From Patescibacteria group bacterium (GTDB lineage: Bacteria > Patescibacteria > Microgenomatia > Levybacterales > UBA12049): DNA of 64,000 nt. The position numbers and the translations under genes were made by a program. The stretch spans positions 1-64,000 of the forward strand of contig JAMCTM010000027.1 of the NCBI GenBank assembly GCA_023379465.1, in the 5' to 3' direction. The notes beneath the pieces were generated by a model. That model worked only from the letters and a program-made list of their open reading frames with translations. It was not told the DNA's origin and did not search any database. This document shows positions 15,356 through 23,558 of the stretch, one piece after another (positions within the stretch are counted from its first letter, which is position 1; the number at the start of each line of letters is the position of its first letter).

Positions 15356-15970
15356 TTAGCGTTGCCTATATGTAAGAAAGCGCCATAAACCCCTAAAACC
15401 TGTTCCTCTTCCGTAACCCATCGGACTTAATTCTATTTCCCTGTGCATCTGGTCGACTACCTCAAGCATATCCACAAGTTCGTCTTCCAACTTTGAATCG
15501 TCGGTAGTTCTGGTAAGCTCCGAAAGCTCCTCGCGAAGTTTCTTTGCTAAAAGCTCTGGCATTTCTCTGCCGGTTGCTTTTCTAACCTTATATTGAACTT
15601 TTTCTAAGTCCATGTGTTCGGGTACCCTATCCCTGATTAATTTCGGAAGGTCCGGATGCTCTCTGCCATCTCTATCTTCGGCCAATACCAGCATTTTATC
15701 AAAACCTCCGTTTCTTTCCCTTTTTTCATCCTGCATATTTCTGACGTCATCCATTGTTATATCCGGATGAAGACCGACGATTCCTTCAATTCCTGTTGTT
15801 AATTGCAAAAGGCAGGCATCTAACTCTTTTTTGTTTCTTTTCTCAAACCACTCATTTATATTGGTATCAAGCTTGACGGAATTTAGCCTTAAATCGGAAA
15901 TAAAATTTCTGTAGCGTTGTTCGGGATTTTGCGTAATATCTGCTACTGTTTCCAAGGTCTGATTTTCCAT
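15356..15970 (-). CDS. MazG-like (COG4997-type) protein with extra N-terminal domain
   Basis: 204 residues from the ATG at 15970. The C-terminal half begins LPKLIRDRVPEHM and continues with ELLAKKLREELSEL and LEDELVDMLEVVDQMH. This matches the all-alpha MazG-like nucleotide pyrophosphohydrolase branch with a K(L/V)IRD(K/R)(I/V)PE start and the EExxE...EDxxD metal pattern. The N-terminal 95 residues are unrecognised and helical. Likely role: hydrolysis of an unwanted nucleotide, substrate unknown. The longer open frame (to 16057) is rejected, since it overlaps the divergent promoter. Confidence 0.78.
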   Translation of the reverse strand: MENQTLETVADITQNPEQRYRNFISDLRLNSVKLDTNINEWFEKRNKKELDACLLQLTTGIEGIVGLHPDITMDDVRNMQDEKRERNGGFDKMLVLAEDRDGREHPDLPKLIRDRVPEHMDLEKVQYKVRKATGREMPELLAKKLREELSELTRTTDDSKLEDELVDMLEVVDQMHREIELSPMGYGRGTGFRGLWRFLTYRQR

Positions 15971-16012
15971 AAATTTTATTTTATCAGATTTGTTTGATTT
16001 TATCAGCAAATA

Positions 16013-16041
16013 TTGAGTTTTAAATTGGCCAGTGGTAAAAT
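16013..16041 (+). promoter_or_regulatory. Sigma-70 promoter of the 16064 gene
   Basis: -35 TTGAGT (16013-16018), 17 bases, -10 TAAAAT (16036-16041). The ATG at 16064 follows 22 bases later. The leader ends with CTGCCCC..AAATT-ATGTCACC, which is almost repeated before the next gene. Confidence 0.6.
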
Positions 16042-16063
16042 ATCGTCTCTGCCCCAAAAAATT

Positions 16064-16444
16064 ATGTCACCGGAAAGAAAAGAAACTACAATCAATCGTG
16101 ATGAAATGCAATCAAAAAGGATGCTTCAGCTAAACACACCTTCATGGGGAAATGTTGAACAGATGCTTTCAATACGAACGCAACATAAACCCAGGTTGCA
16201 ATCCTTGCTAATCAGTAATCTTGATGAATTACGAGATTATTATAATCTCGTATATCAGGCAACAATTGACGGCATTAAACCGCCCAAACCGGATCTTAAT
16301 AACGGCCACAACAGGATATTGGCACCCCATACTAGAAGAATCAGGGAAATGGTAACAGGGAAAATTGAAAAATATTCCTACGGATACAGAAAATCGGCGC
16401 GAAGAGAAAAAGCCTTCGCAAGAAGAGGAACCATAGTAAAATAA
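16064..16444 (+). CDS. Hypothetical basic protein beginning MSPER
   Basis: 126 residues, strongly basic (ARREKAFARRGTIVK at the end), predicted mainly helical. No membrane segment or known domain. The ATG at 16064 is preferred over a TTG at 16013, which lies inside the -35 box. The N-terminus MSPER, the leader and the promoter resemble those of the next gene, so the two may be distant tandem relatives. Nucleic acid binding is possible from the charge, but is only a guess. Confidence 0.6.
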   Translation: MSPERKETTINRDEMQSKRMLQLNTPSWGNVEQMLSIRTQHKPRLQSLLISNLDELRDYYNLVYQATIDGIKPPKPDLNNGHNRILAPHTRRIREMVTGKIEKYSYGYRKSARREKAFARRGTIVK

Positions 16445-16446
16445 CA

Positions 16447-16475
16447 TTGAAATTCTATAGGTTTTGTGCTACTAT
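16447..16475 (+). promoter_or_regulatory. Sigma-70 promoter of the 16503 gene
   Basis: -35 TTGAAA (16447-16452), 17 bases, -10 TACTAT (16470-16475). The start ATG is at 16503. A TTG-initiated longer frame from 16464 would begin inside the promoter and is rejected. Confidence 0.6.
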
Positions 16476-16502
16476 TTTGCCACAGATCCTGCCCCGTCAA
16501 AT

Positions 16503-16898
16503 ATGTCACCAGAATATTCCCGAGGATTTAAAAAACACATAAGACAAGAAAAGGCAAAAGCAAGAATTGCAGGAACTGATTTTGTGCAACCTCCCGAACC
16601 TTTAACAAGAACTATCCCCGTTGATTTAACCAAAAGAGAAGATATGTTATCTTCCCTGGAAGCGAGTCCAAATTATAAGAGTGAATTAAAACCCCACCTG
16701 GAAGCAATTGCGGAATTTTGGGAAAGCAGAAATAGAATTTTTAACGGAGAGAGTACTACCGAAGCGGTAAGGGCGGAAATAGCATCCTGGACTTCAAAAT
16801 ACGAATCTAATGGGAATCTTCCAGATCAGGTATATTCTTTTCTAACTTCTATTACAAAAGCCTTCGACGAAAAGAGAAATAGACTCCAAAAAAAATAA
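16503..16898 (+). CDS. Hypothetical protein beginning MSPEY
   Basis: 131 residues, charged and mostly helical; a basic N-terminus (RGFKKHIRQEKAKAR) precedes a Pro stretch (VQPPEPL) and a helical domain with EAIAEFWESRNRIF. Not recognised. It has its own promoter directly after the previous gene and shares the CTGCCCC..ATGTCACC start context with it. It is convergent with the next gene; the stops are one base apart. Confidence 0.6.
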   Translation: MSPEYSRGFKKHIRQEKAKARIAGTDFVQPPEPLTRTIPVDLTKREDMLSSLEASPNYKSELKPHLEAIAEFWESRNRIFNGESTTEAVRAEIASWTSKYESNGNLPDQVYSFLTSITKAFDEKRNRLQKK

Positions 16899-16899
16899 C

Positions 16900-17241
16900 T
16901 TACCTGTGCGAGAATCTATATCTCACAATTGCAATACGTTTGCTCCCGGGCATCCTTTCTCTAGTATTAATTATTCTTTCGCCGCCCGGCCAAATTACAT
17001 CTGATCTGTTTTCCGTTTCTTTCCTATCATACCTAACAAATTTAGACTCTCCATTTTCGATAATTTCTCTTGGGTGTATCGTATAAAGAACAGAACATTT
17101 ATTATCTCCCCTACAATGAGCAACGATTAATTCCTCTTGTCCATCTGAGTTGATATTTAATATTGTTCTATAATCTCCGGGTGCGATCGATACATAATCT
17201 TGACATTCTTGTCCGGAATAAACATAAATTTCTGTCGACAT
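16900..17241 (-). CDS. Hypothetical beta-rich protein, 113 residues
   Basis: Not recognised. It has four cysteines (two close together at the N-terminus: Cys13 in SGQECQ, then HCRGDNKCSV), alternating polar and hydrophobic residues typical of a beta fold, and a basic end (GSKRIAIVRYRFSHR). No signal peptide. It has one of the best promoters in the window (perfect TTGACA-17-TATAAT), so it is probably well expressed, from a leaderless or nearly leaderless mRNA. Confidence 0.65.
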   Translation of the reverse strand: MSTEIYVYSGQECQDYVSIAPGDYRTILNINSDGQEELIVAHCRGDNKCSVLYTIHPREIIENGESKFVRYDRKETENRSDVIWPGGERIINTRERMPGSKRIAIVRYRFSHR

Positions 17242-17250
17242 AACGTAAGG

Positions 17251-17279
17251 ATTATAACTTTAAATAAGAGTGTTGTCAA
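17251..17279 (-). promoter_or_regulatory. Perfect consensus sigma-70 promoter
   Basis: Minus strand: TTGACA (17274-17279), 17-base spacer, TATAAT (17251-17256). Both hexamers are exact consensus. The ATG at 17241 is 9 bases past the -10 box. Confidence 0.85.
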
Positions 17280-17295
17280 CTATAGGATAGATTAC

Positions 17296-17325
17296 TTGAA
17301 ATACTGCACGTCTTGTGATTAGAAT
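17296..17325 (+). promoter_or_regulatory. Promoter of the glycerate kinase operon
   Basis: -35 TTGAAA (17296-17301), 18-base spacer, -10 TAGAAT (17320-17325). The ATG at 17332 follows after 6 bases with no Shine-Dalgarno sequence, so a leaderless mRNA is likely. Confidence 0.7.
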
Positions 17326-17331
17326 AAATTC

Positions 17332-18609
17332 ATGGGCTATATTAAGAATTATTCAGACCTTGCAATAAACGATAAGCGGGAAGTAGTCCTCGACCTCATA
17401 GAAGCGGCCTTCGCCTCCATCCAGCCCGAAAATGAACTGCAAAAAAATTTCAGAGTAAAAGAAAACATACTAAAAATACAAAACAAAACCTATAACTTAA
17501 ATGACTACGAAAAAACCTACATTCTGGGTTTTGGAAAAGGTTCTGCCGGAATTTCCAAAATCATGGAACAAACCCTCGGCATTTACCTCACGGGAGGGTA
17601 TGTAATTGATACGAATGAGGAGACTTTTGAAAAACTGGAGTTAACAATAGGAACGCATCCGCTTCCTTCCCAAACAAATATAGATTTTACCGAGAAAGTT
17701 ATTGAGAATTTCGGAAATCTTTCCGAAAAAACCCTTGTTTTGGTAGTTATCTGCGGCGGAGGTTCTGCTCTTTTTGAATCGCCTTTTAATATAACGCTTG
17801 AAAAACTGACCGAGGTTAATAAAGCACTTCTCCACTCGGGTGCAAATATTATCGAAATGAATACTATACGAAAACACTTGTCAAAAGTTAAAGGCGGCGG
17901 TCTTGCACAAATCCTTTCTCCTGCCAAAGTAGTTTCGCTTATTTTCTCCGACGTTCCGGGGAATGAATTTTCATTTATTGCCTCCGGTCCCACAGTTTTT
18001 GACAAAACAACTATTCTGGAAGCGCTTGATATATATAATAAATATCGACTTGAAAACCTGAACTTAAAAGAGGAAGACTTTACCGAAACACCCAAAGAAG
18101 AAGAGCTTTTTTCAAAAATTGATAATGTATTAATGCTCAGTAATTTAACCGCTTTAAACGCAATGCTAAAAAAAGCTGAAGAACTCAAAATAAAAGCTGA
18201 GATATATTCTGATAAATTCCAGTCGGATGCGGAGTTGGCCGGAAAAGCCCTGATAGAAAAAACAAAACCCCATTCAATACTTTTAACGGGAGGAGAGACT
18301 ACCATCAAAGTGTCTAACCCTGACGGTAAGGGAGGAAGAAACCAGGTCGTAGTACTATCTAGCCTTTATTCCTTAGATAAAAATACCGTTATAGCTTCCT
18401 TTGACTCCGACGGTTGGGATAACACGCCCAACGCCGGAGCAATCGGCGACAGCGAAACTCTGGAAAAGGCGAAAAAACTCGGAATTAATCCCGAAGAATT
18501 CTTAAAAGACGACAACAGCTTCAGTTTTTTCCGTAACGTTAGAGATGCAATTATTACCGATAGACTCCCTAGCAACGTCTCGGATTTAGTGATAATATAT
18601 AATAAGTAG
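17332..18609 (+). CDS. Glycerate 2-kinase, DUF4147/MOFRL family
   Basis: 425 residues in two domains: an N-terminal Rossmann-like DUF4147 domain (FGKGSAGISKIMEQTL, VVICGGGSALFESP, MNTIRKHLSKVKGGG, FSDVPGNEFSFIASGPT) and a C-terminal MOFRL domain (SILLTGGETTIKV, GGRNQVVVLSS, SDGWDNTPNAGAIGD). The expected reaction is ATP-dependent phosphorylation of D-glycerate to 2-phosphoglycerate in the cytosol, feeding lower glycolysis. It is the first gene of a tight operon with split transketolase and an FAD-linked 2-hydroxyacid oxidase; the oxidase could interconvert related hydroxyacids (inference). Confidence 0.9.
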   Translation: MGYIKNYSDLAINDKREVVLDLIEAAFASIQPENELQKNFRVKENILKIQNKTYNLNDYEKTYILGFGKGSAGISKIMEQTLGIYLTGGYVIDTNEETFEKLELTIGTHPLPSQTNIDFTEKVIENFGNLSEKTLVLVVICGGGSALFESPFNITLEKLTEVNKALLHSGANIIEMNTIRKHLSKVKGGGLAQILSPAKVVSLIFSDVPGNEFSFIASGPTVFDKTTILEALDIYNKYRLENLNLKEEDFTETPKEEELFSKIDNVLMLSNLTALNAMLKKAEELKIKAEIYSDKFQSDAELAGKALIEKTKPHSILLTGGETTIKVSNPDGKGGRNQVVVLSSLYSLDKNTVIASFDSDGWDNTPNAGAIGDSETLEKAKKLGINPEEFLKDDNSFSFFRNVRDAIITDRLPSNVSDLVIIYNK

Positions 18610-18610
18610 T

Positions 18611-19477
18611 ATGGATATACCTGCCCTTTTGGACGATCAACTAGTTTATTTGCAGCTGAAAGCAAATGAAGCACGCGAACTTGTTATAGAAACACTCTTG
18701 GAGGCAGGCTCCGGGCACTCCGCAGGACCTTTAGGTATGGCAGACATTTTTATCGCATTCTACTACCATATATTAAACCACGACCCCAAAAACCCAGGAT
18801 GGGAAGACAGAGACAGACTCGTCCTTTCAAACGGCCACATCTGTCCTATTAGATACGTTACAATGGCAATGAGGGGATATTTCCCGGTTGAAGAGCTAAA
18901 AACGTTAAGAAAAATAAATTCAAGACTCCAAGGACATCCTCACAGAACTTCACTGCCCGGTCTTGAAACTACTTCGGGACCGTTGGGCGAAGGTCTATCA
19001 CAAGGGATCGGAATTGCACTTGCCGCAAGACTTAACAAAAAGAACTACCAGACTTATGTAATAGCATCCGACGGTGAACATCAGGAAGGAAACACTTGGG
19101 AAGCGGCAATGTTTGCCGGAAAAGAAAAACTCAACAACCTAACACTTGTTATTGACAGGAACAATATCCAGATTGACGGCTTTACCGAAAATGTTATGCC
19201 TTTGGAACCCTTAAAAGATAAGTACCAAAGCTTTGGCTGGGAAGTTTTGGATGTGGACGGAAACAATATAAGGGAATTTGTGGAAGCGATAAGTAAAGCA
19301 AGGAGCATTTTCGAAAAACCCGTTTGTATTATCGCCCACACCATCCCCGGAAAAGGCGTATCTTTTATGGAGAGGGACTTTACATGGCACGGAAAACCGC
19401 CCAACAAGGAAGAAGCGGAAAAAGCGCTGAAGGAATTAAGGACTTTACAGGGAAGAATTAAAAGCGAACACGAATAA
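18611..19477 (+). CDS. Transketolase, N-terminal (thiamine diphosphate) subunit
   Basis: 288 residues equal to the N-terminal half of transketolase. It has EAGSGHSAGPLGMADI, SNGHICPIRY, GHPHRT.LPGLETTSGPLGEGLSQG, and the ThDP/Mg motif ASDGEHQEG followed by DRNNIQIDG. It ends after the HTIPGKGVSFME block. It works as a heterotetramer with the next gene's product, moving two-carbon units between sugar phosphates in the non-oxidative pentose phosphate pathway. The split form is common in archaea and many CPR and thermophilic bacteria. It starts one base after the kinase stop. Confidence 0.95.
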   Translation: MDIPALLDDQLVYLQLKANEARELVIETLLEAGSGHSAGPLGMADIFIAFYYHILNHDPKNPGWEDRDRLVLSNGHICPIRYVTMAMRGYFPVEELKTLRKINSRLQGHPHRTSLPGLETTSGPLGEGLSQGIGIALAARLNKKNYQTYVIASDGEHQEGNTWEAAMFAGKEKLNNLTLVIDRNNIQIDGFTENVMPLEPLKDKYQSFGWEVLDVDGNNIREFVEAISKARSIFEKPVCIIAHTIPGKGVSFMERDFTWHGKPPNKEEAEKALKELRTLQGRIKSEHE

Positions 19478-19478
19478 T

Positions 19479-20465
19479 ATGCTAAATCCAAATTTAAAAC
19501 TAAACGAAAAGATGTTTGACCCGGATGCCGAAGCCTTGCCGACAAGGGACGGTTTCGGCAAGGCATTAGAGATTTTGGGAGAAAGAAACCCGAATGTGGT
19601 GGTTTTAACCGCAGACCTTTCGGAATCAACAAGAGCTGACGGCTTCCAGAAAAAATATCCCAACAGGTTTTTTGAAGTAGGCGTTGCCGAACAAAACATG
19701 GCGGCAATTGCCGCAGGCCTTGGAACAAGCGGAAAGACGGCATTTATTTCATCCTATGCCACATTCTCTCCGGGTAAAAACCTGGAAACCGTAAGAACAA
19801 CGATCGTCTACAACCAGGCGGACGTTAAAGTTGCCGGACACCATTCGGGAGTAATGACGGGCCCTGACGGGGCAACCCACCAGGCAACCGAAGATATTGC
19901 CCTGATGCGAACCCTTCCCGGAATGACAGTGTTTGTTCCTTGCGACGCCATTGAAGCAAGAAAGGCAACGGAAGAATCGGCAAATATTCAAGGGCCAGTT
20001 TATTTGAGGTTTACAAGAGATAAAAGCCCTGTTATGACAACCGAGGAAACACCCTTTGAAAAAGGAAAAGTAAGGGAGTTTTGGGTTTCCGAAAACCCAA
20101 AAGCGACTATTTTTGCGTGCGGGTATATGCTTTACTATGCATTACTTGCCGCCAAAAACCTCGAGAGTGAAGGAATAAACGTACTGGTTGTTAATGTTGC
20201 TAGTATAAAACCCGTTGACGAAAGTGCTATAGTAGAATTAGCTAAGAAAACCGGAAAAGTAGTAACGGTTGAAGACCATCAAATAATGGGTGGCATGGGC
20301 TCGATGATAGCCGAAGTTCTGGCTAAAAACTCCCCCACTCCCATGGAATTTGTAGGACTCCGCGACACATTTGCCGAGTCTGGCAAGCCGGAGGAAATTC
20401 TGTCAAAATACAACATGGACCAAAAATCAATAGCCGAAGCGGTTAAAAAATTATTAAATGGATAA
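19479..20465 (+). CDS. Transketolase, C-terminal subunit
   Basis: 328 residues with the Pyr domain (VVVLTADLSESTRAD, FFEVGVAEQNMAAIAAGLG with the catalytic Glu, HHSGVMTGPDGATHQ) and a C-terminal domain (VVNVASIKPVDE, VTVEDHQIMGGMGSMIAE). It pairs with the product of the preceding gene to form the active sites at the interface. Only one base separates the two genes. The end overlaps the start of the FAD oxidase gene by 8 bases, indicating coupled translation. Confidence 0.95.
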   Translation: MLNPNLKLNEKMFDPDAEALPTRDGFGKALEILGERNPNVVVLTADLSESTRADGFQKKYPNRFFEVGVAEQNMAAIAAGLGTSGKTAFISSYATFSPGKNLETVRTTIVYNQADVKVAGHHSGVMTGPDGATHQATEDIALMRTLPGMTVFVPCDAIEARKATEESANIQGPVYLRFTRDKSPVMTTEETPFEKGKVREFWVSENPKATIFACGYMLYYALLAAKNLESEGINVLVVNVASIKPVDESAIVELAKKTGKVVTVEDHQIMGGMGSMIAEVLAKNSPTPMEFVGLRDTFAESGKPEEILSKYNMDQKSIAEAVKKLLNG

Positions 20466-22110
20466 CGACTTATTAGAAAAATTAAAAAACAAAATTAAAG
20501 GGGAGGTCTTGCAGGACTCCGAAACTTTAAATACATACAGCCACGACGCAAGCCTTTTTGAAATACCCCCTAAAGTTGTTATATTCCCACAAGAAGACCA
20601 GGATGTAATAAACACTGTAAAATTTGTAGCTGAAAATAAGAAAGCGCATCCAGAGCTTTCAGTAACCGCAAGAAGCGCCGGGACCGATATGGGAGGCGGT
20701 CCTTTAAACGAGTCGATAATCCTTTCATTTACCCAGCATATGAATAAAATAATAGGCCTTGAGGGAAACACTGCGACTACTCAACCGGGAGTTTTTTACA
20801 GGGATTTTGAAAAATACACTTTGCAGAAAGGTCTCATATTTCCATCCTACCCCGCTTCGCGCGAACTTTGTGCGATGGGAGGGATAGTGAACAACAATTC
20901 GGGCGGAGAAAAATCATTGCAGTACGGAAAAACAGAAAAATATGTCAAGAATTTGAAAGTCGTCCTTTCCGACGGAAACGTTTACGAGCTCAAGGCTCTA
21001 AGCGATGAGGAACTTAAGAAAAAACTTGAGCAGAAAAACTTTGAAGGGGAACTTTATAACAAAATGTATAAACTGATTACAGAAAATTACGATAAAATCA
21101 AGGCCGCCAAGCCCACGGTAAGCAAAAACTCGGCGGGCTATTACTTATGGAATGTTTATGACAAGGATAAAAAAGTATTTGACCTTACCCAGGTTTTTGT
21201 AGGTGCCCAGGGGACCCTAGGAATGCTTCTTCAGGCCGAATTGGAACTTGTACCGGTACATAAACACAGGGAAATGGTAATTATATATCTTAAAGACATG
21301 AGCCACCTTGGGCAGATTATAGATACCGTACTTCCCCTAAAGCCGGAGAGTTTCGAAAGCTACGACGACAATACCCTAATGCTCGCCTTAAAATATTTTC
21401 CGGAATTTGCCCGCCAACTTGGTCCATTTGGAATGGTGGAAGCGGGACTAGCGTTTATGCCGGCCTTTTTGCAGATGCTTACCGGACACTTGCCGAAACT
21501 TATCCTGCAGGTCGATTTTACGGGAGATTATCCGGACGAATTAAAACAAAAAGTAAAGTCTTTAAGGGAAAAATTAAAACCCCTTCACCCCCTGACAAAA
21601 GTCTCCGTTGACGACCAGGAGAAAAAATATTGGCTCGTAAGGCGCGAAAGCTTTAACCTTTTAAGGAAAAAAATTAGGGATAAACATACTGCTCCCTTTA
21701 TCGACGATTTTGTAATTAATCCTCACGATATAGCAACAGTAATTCCCATGATAACCGATATCTTAAAACCGCATCCCGAGTTTATATTTACCGTCGCAGG
21801 ACACGTAGGAGACGGGAATTTCCATATTATTCCTTTGGTTGACATTAAAAATCCGAAAGTAAGGGAACTTATTCCCGAAATTTCCAAAAAAGTCTATGCG
21901 ATTATTAACCAGTACCACGGCTCAATAACAGGAGAGCATAACGACGGACTCATAAGAAGCCCGTACCTCGAACAGATGTATGGAGAAGATATTTACAAAC
22001 TCTTTGAAAAAACTAAGGAAATTTTTGATCCCGAAGGTATTTTTAATCCGAGGAAAAAGGTTGGATCAAGCATGGATTACGCCATGAAGCATCTTAGGAC
22101 TAACTGGTAG
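20458..22110 (+). CDS. FAD-linked oxidase/dehydrogenase (GlcD/D-lactate dehydrogenase type)
   Basis: 550 residues in the vanillyl-alcohol-oxidase fold. The FAD-binding part holds SVTARSAGTDMGGGPLNES and ASRELCAMGGIVNNNSGGE; the C-terminal FAD-oxidase_C part holds FTVAGHVGDGNFHIIPLVD and GSITGEHNDGLIRSPYLEQMYG, with the His and Glu that bind substrate and support flavin chemistry. It likely oxidises D-lactate, glycolate or another 2-hydroxyacid. It lacks the C-terminal Fe-S/CCG half seen in some homologues, so the electron acceptor is open; the convergent cytochrome b gene is one candidate (inference). Confidence 0.9.
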   Translation: MDNDLLEKLKNKIKGEVLQDSETLNTYSHDASLFEIPPKVVIFPQEDQDVINTVKFVAENKKAHPELSVTARSAGTDMGGGPLNESIILSFTQHMNKIIGLEGNTATTQPGVFYRDFEKYTLQKGLIFPSYPASRELCAMGGIVNNNSGGEKSLQYGKTEKYVKNLKVVLSDGNVYELKALSDEELKKKLEQKNFEGELYNKMYKLITENYDKIKAAKPTVSKNSAGYYLWNVYDKDKKVFDLTQVFVGAQGTLGMLLQAELELVPVHKHREMVIIYLKDMSHLGQIIDTVLPLKPESFESYDDNTLMLALKYFPEFARQLGPFGMVEAGLAFMPAFLQMLTGHLPKLILQVDFTGDYPDELKQKVKSLREKLKPLHPLTKVSVDDQEKKYWLVRRESFNLLRKKIRDKHTAPFIDDFVINPHDIATVIPMITDILKPHPEFIFTVAGHVGDGNFHIIPLVDIKNPKVRELIPEISKKVYAIINQYHGSITGEHNDGLIRSPYLEQMYGEDIYKLFEKTKEIFDPEGIFNPRKKVGSSMDYAMKHLRTNW

Positions 22111-23509
22111 ATTTTTTCTTTTCTTTCCAAAACCACTTATCCGTTCCAAGCTTTTCCGGGATCTTGTTAATAAAAGGTATATAGGGAACTGCGACAAGAA
22201 ATAAAAATCCGAATCCTACAAGCAAAGCACCATCCCGATCCTGGTTATCATCATTGGCAAGAATCGTATGATCCAGTACGCCTACGGGCAAGAGCCACCA
22301 CGCCCCCGGCGGAAGAGCACCTTTTTCTTCCCTTATCATCCCATACTGATCCGTAGTAATGTTAAGGCTTTGCGCCTCTGCCTCTAAAACTCCGGTGTCG
22401 GACAAAAACCTGGATACGTAAGTCGGGTTAAAACCGTTTGACTGTAGACTCCTTAAGTAACTTTCGTAAAGACCTGATCTCCCCATTACAACAAGCGAGC
22501 TGATAACGGGTATCAAAGGGTTTTTACTGCTCGTAGATGTGTCCAAAACTCCCTGGTTGTCAAAATAAGCTTGCGCGAGTTTTATATCCTTTTGCTGGGC
22601 ACTTTTATCAAGCGCGTTAAATACCATAAGCATGTTTTCCTGGTTGGTAAGAGATATATAAACAGCGTACGGATCTTCCACGTATATCTTTCTAGTGTCA
22701 TAAGTGTAGGGTGCGATATTATCTACGTAAGTAGCGGTATCCGAAGTATGAGTATATTCATCAAGCAAGGTTGAGGCCATTAATGACTGGTCCTGGTTCG
22801 CGATATCGGAAATTTTTGTCGGAATGATAAGCGGAGATTTAAAGAAAAATGCCAGTAAGAATATTACGGCTGTAAGAATAAGCCCCCTTATAAAAAGAAC
22901 TTTGTGGTCAGCCTTAACCTCCTGGACCGCTATATCAGCTTTGTAGGGTTTGGCTATCCCCCTCACTCTTATAAGAAGGTAGTGAAGAAATAAAAGCCCG
23001 CCAATAATAAGAGGGATGAGGATAATATGTATCCCGTAAATTTGGGCATAATTTAAGTTATTTATCAATAACCCTAAGCCGCTGCCGTTGTAAAAATCTG
23101 CTGCCTGAAGAGTCCTCCATTGAGTCGAAAAATCCCCCCGGAGGCCGTAACCGAATTCCGCCTCAAACAGGGCGAAGAACAGCATTAAAGCCCCGAGGGC
23201 CCATGTAAGTTTTCTTGAAAGCCTGTAGCCCGAGCTAAAGAATACAACCGACAAATGAAGGAGAATAAAGAAAATAAACGCCTGCGTAGCCCACAAATGT
23301 ATACTTCTTACAAACACCCCAAAAGAATTGGTAAGCCACCAGTCAGGACCCATAAAAACCATCACGCTCCCGCTAATAATTAAAATAAGAAGCGCAGTCA
23401 TTGACAGAAAGCCCATTGAATAGTAGATCTTGTTAGCGTACGAGGGGACGGTCTGAAGCATTATATCCGCAAGGATTGTTTTAAAACTTTTGTGCTCCGA
23501 AGAATTCAT
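22100..23509 (-). CDS. Cytochrome b/b6-type membrane protein with extra outer domain
   Basis: 469 residues. The first 215 residues form a four-helix cytochrome b bundle with two His pairs: HLWATQAFIFFILLH (helix B, spacing 14) and HIILIPLIIGGLLFLH (helix D, spacing 15), enough for two b hemes. A helix near 232-252 leads to a polar domain of about 150 residues (about 255-400) that is probably outside the membrane and is not recognised. A LPPGAWWLLPVG stretch and a last helix (ALLVGFGFLFLVAVPYI) follow. No Rieske or c-type cytochrome gene is adjacent. It probably moves electrons between a quinol-like carrier and an unknown partner. Its end overlaps the FAD oxidase by 11 bases. Confidence 0.85.
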   Translation of the reverse strand: MNSSEHKSFKTILADIMLQTVPSYANKIYYSMGFLSMTALLILIISGSVMVFMGPDWWLTNSFGVFVRSIHLWATQAFIFFILLHLSVVFFSSGYRLSRKLTWALGALMLFFALFEAEFGYGLRGDFSTQWRTLQAADFYNGSGLGLLINNLNYAQIYGIHIILIPLIIGGLLFLHYLLIRVRGIAKPYKADIAVQEVKADHKVLFIRGLILTAVIFLLAFFFKSPLIIPTKISDIANQDQSLMASTLLDEYTHTSDTATYVDNIAPYTYDTRKIYVEDPYAVYISLTNQENMLMVFNALDKSAQQKDIKLAQAYFDNQGVLDTSTSSKNPLIPVISSLVVMGRSGLYESYLRSLQSNGFNPTYVSRFLSDTGVLEAEAQSLNITTDQYGMIREEKGALPPGAWWLLPVGVLDHTILANDDNQDRDGALLVGFGFLFLVAVPYIPFINKIPEKLGTDKWFWKEKKKSTS

Positions 23510-23558
23510 CTCTATATTTATAATTGCACTAAATAATCAAAATTGCAAATTGTTCGGA

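Noticed and set aside
15971..16057. N-terminal extension of the MazG-like frame
   Set aside because: It overlaps the divergent promoter and start region of the 16064 gene; the ATG at 15970 gives a sensible protein.
17583..18308. Long minus-strand open frame of 241 codons inside the glycerate kinase gene
   Set aside because: Its Ser-rich translation has no domain pattern, and the plus-strand gene carries all MOFRL-family motifs over the same bases.
19081..19743. Minus-strand open frame of 220 codons across the two transketolase genes
   Set aside because: It runs opposite strongly conserved ThDP and Pyr-domain motifs and has no start signals.
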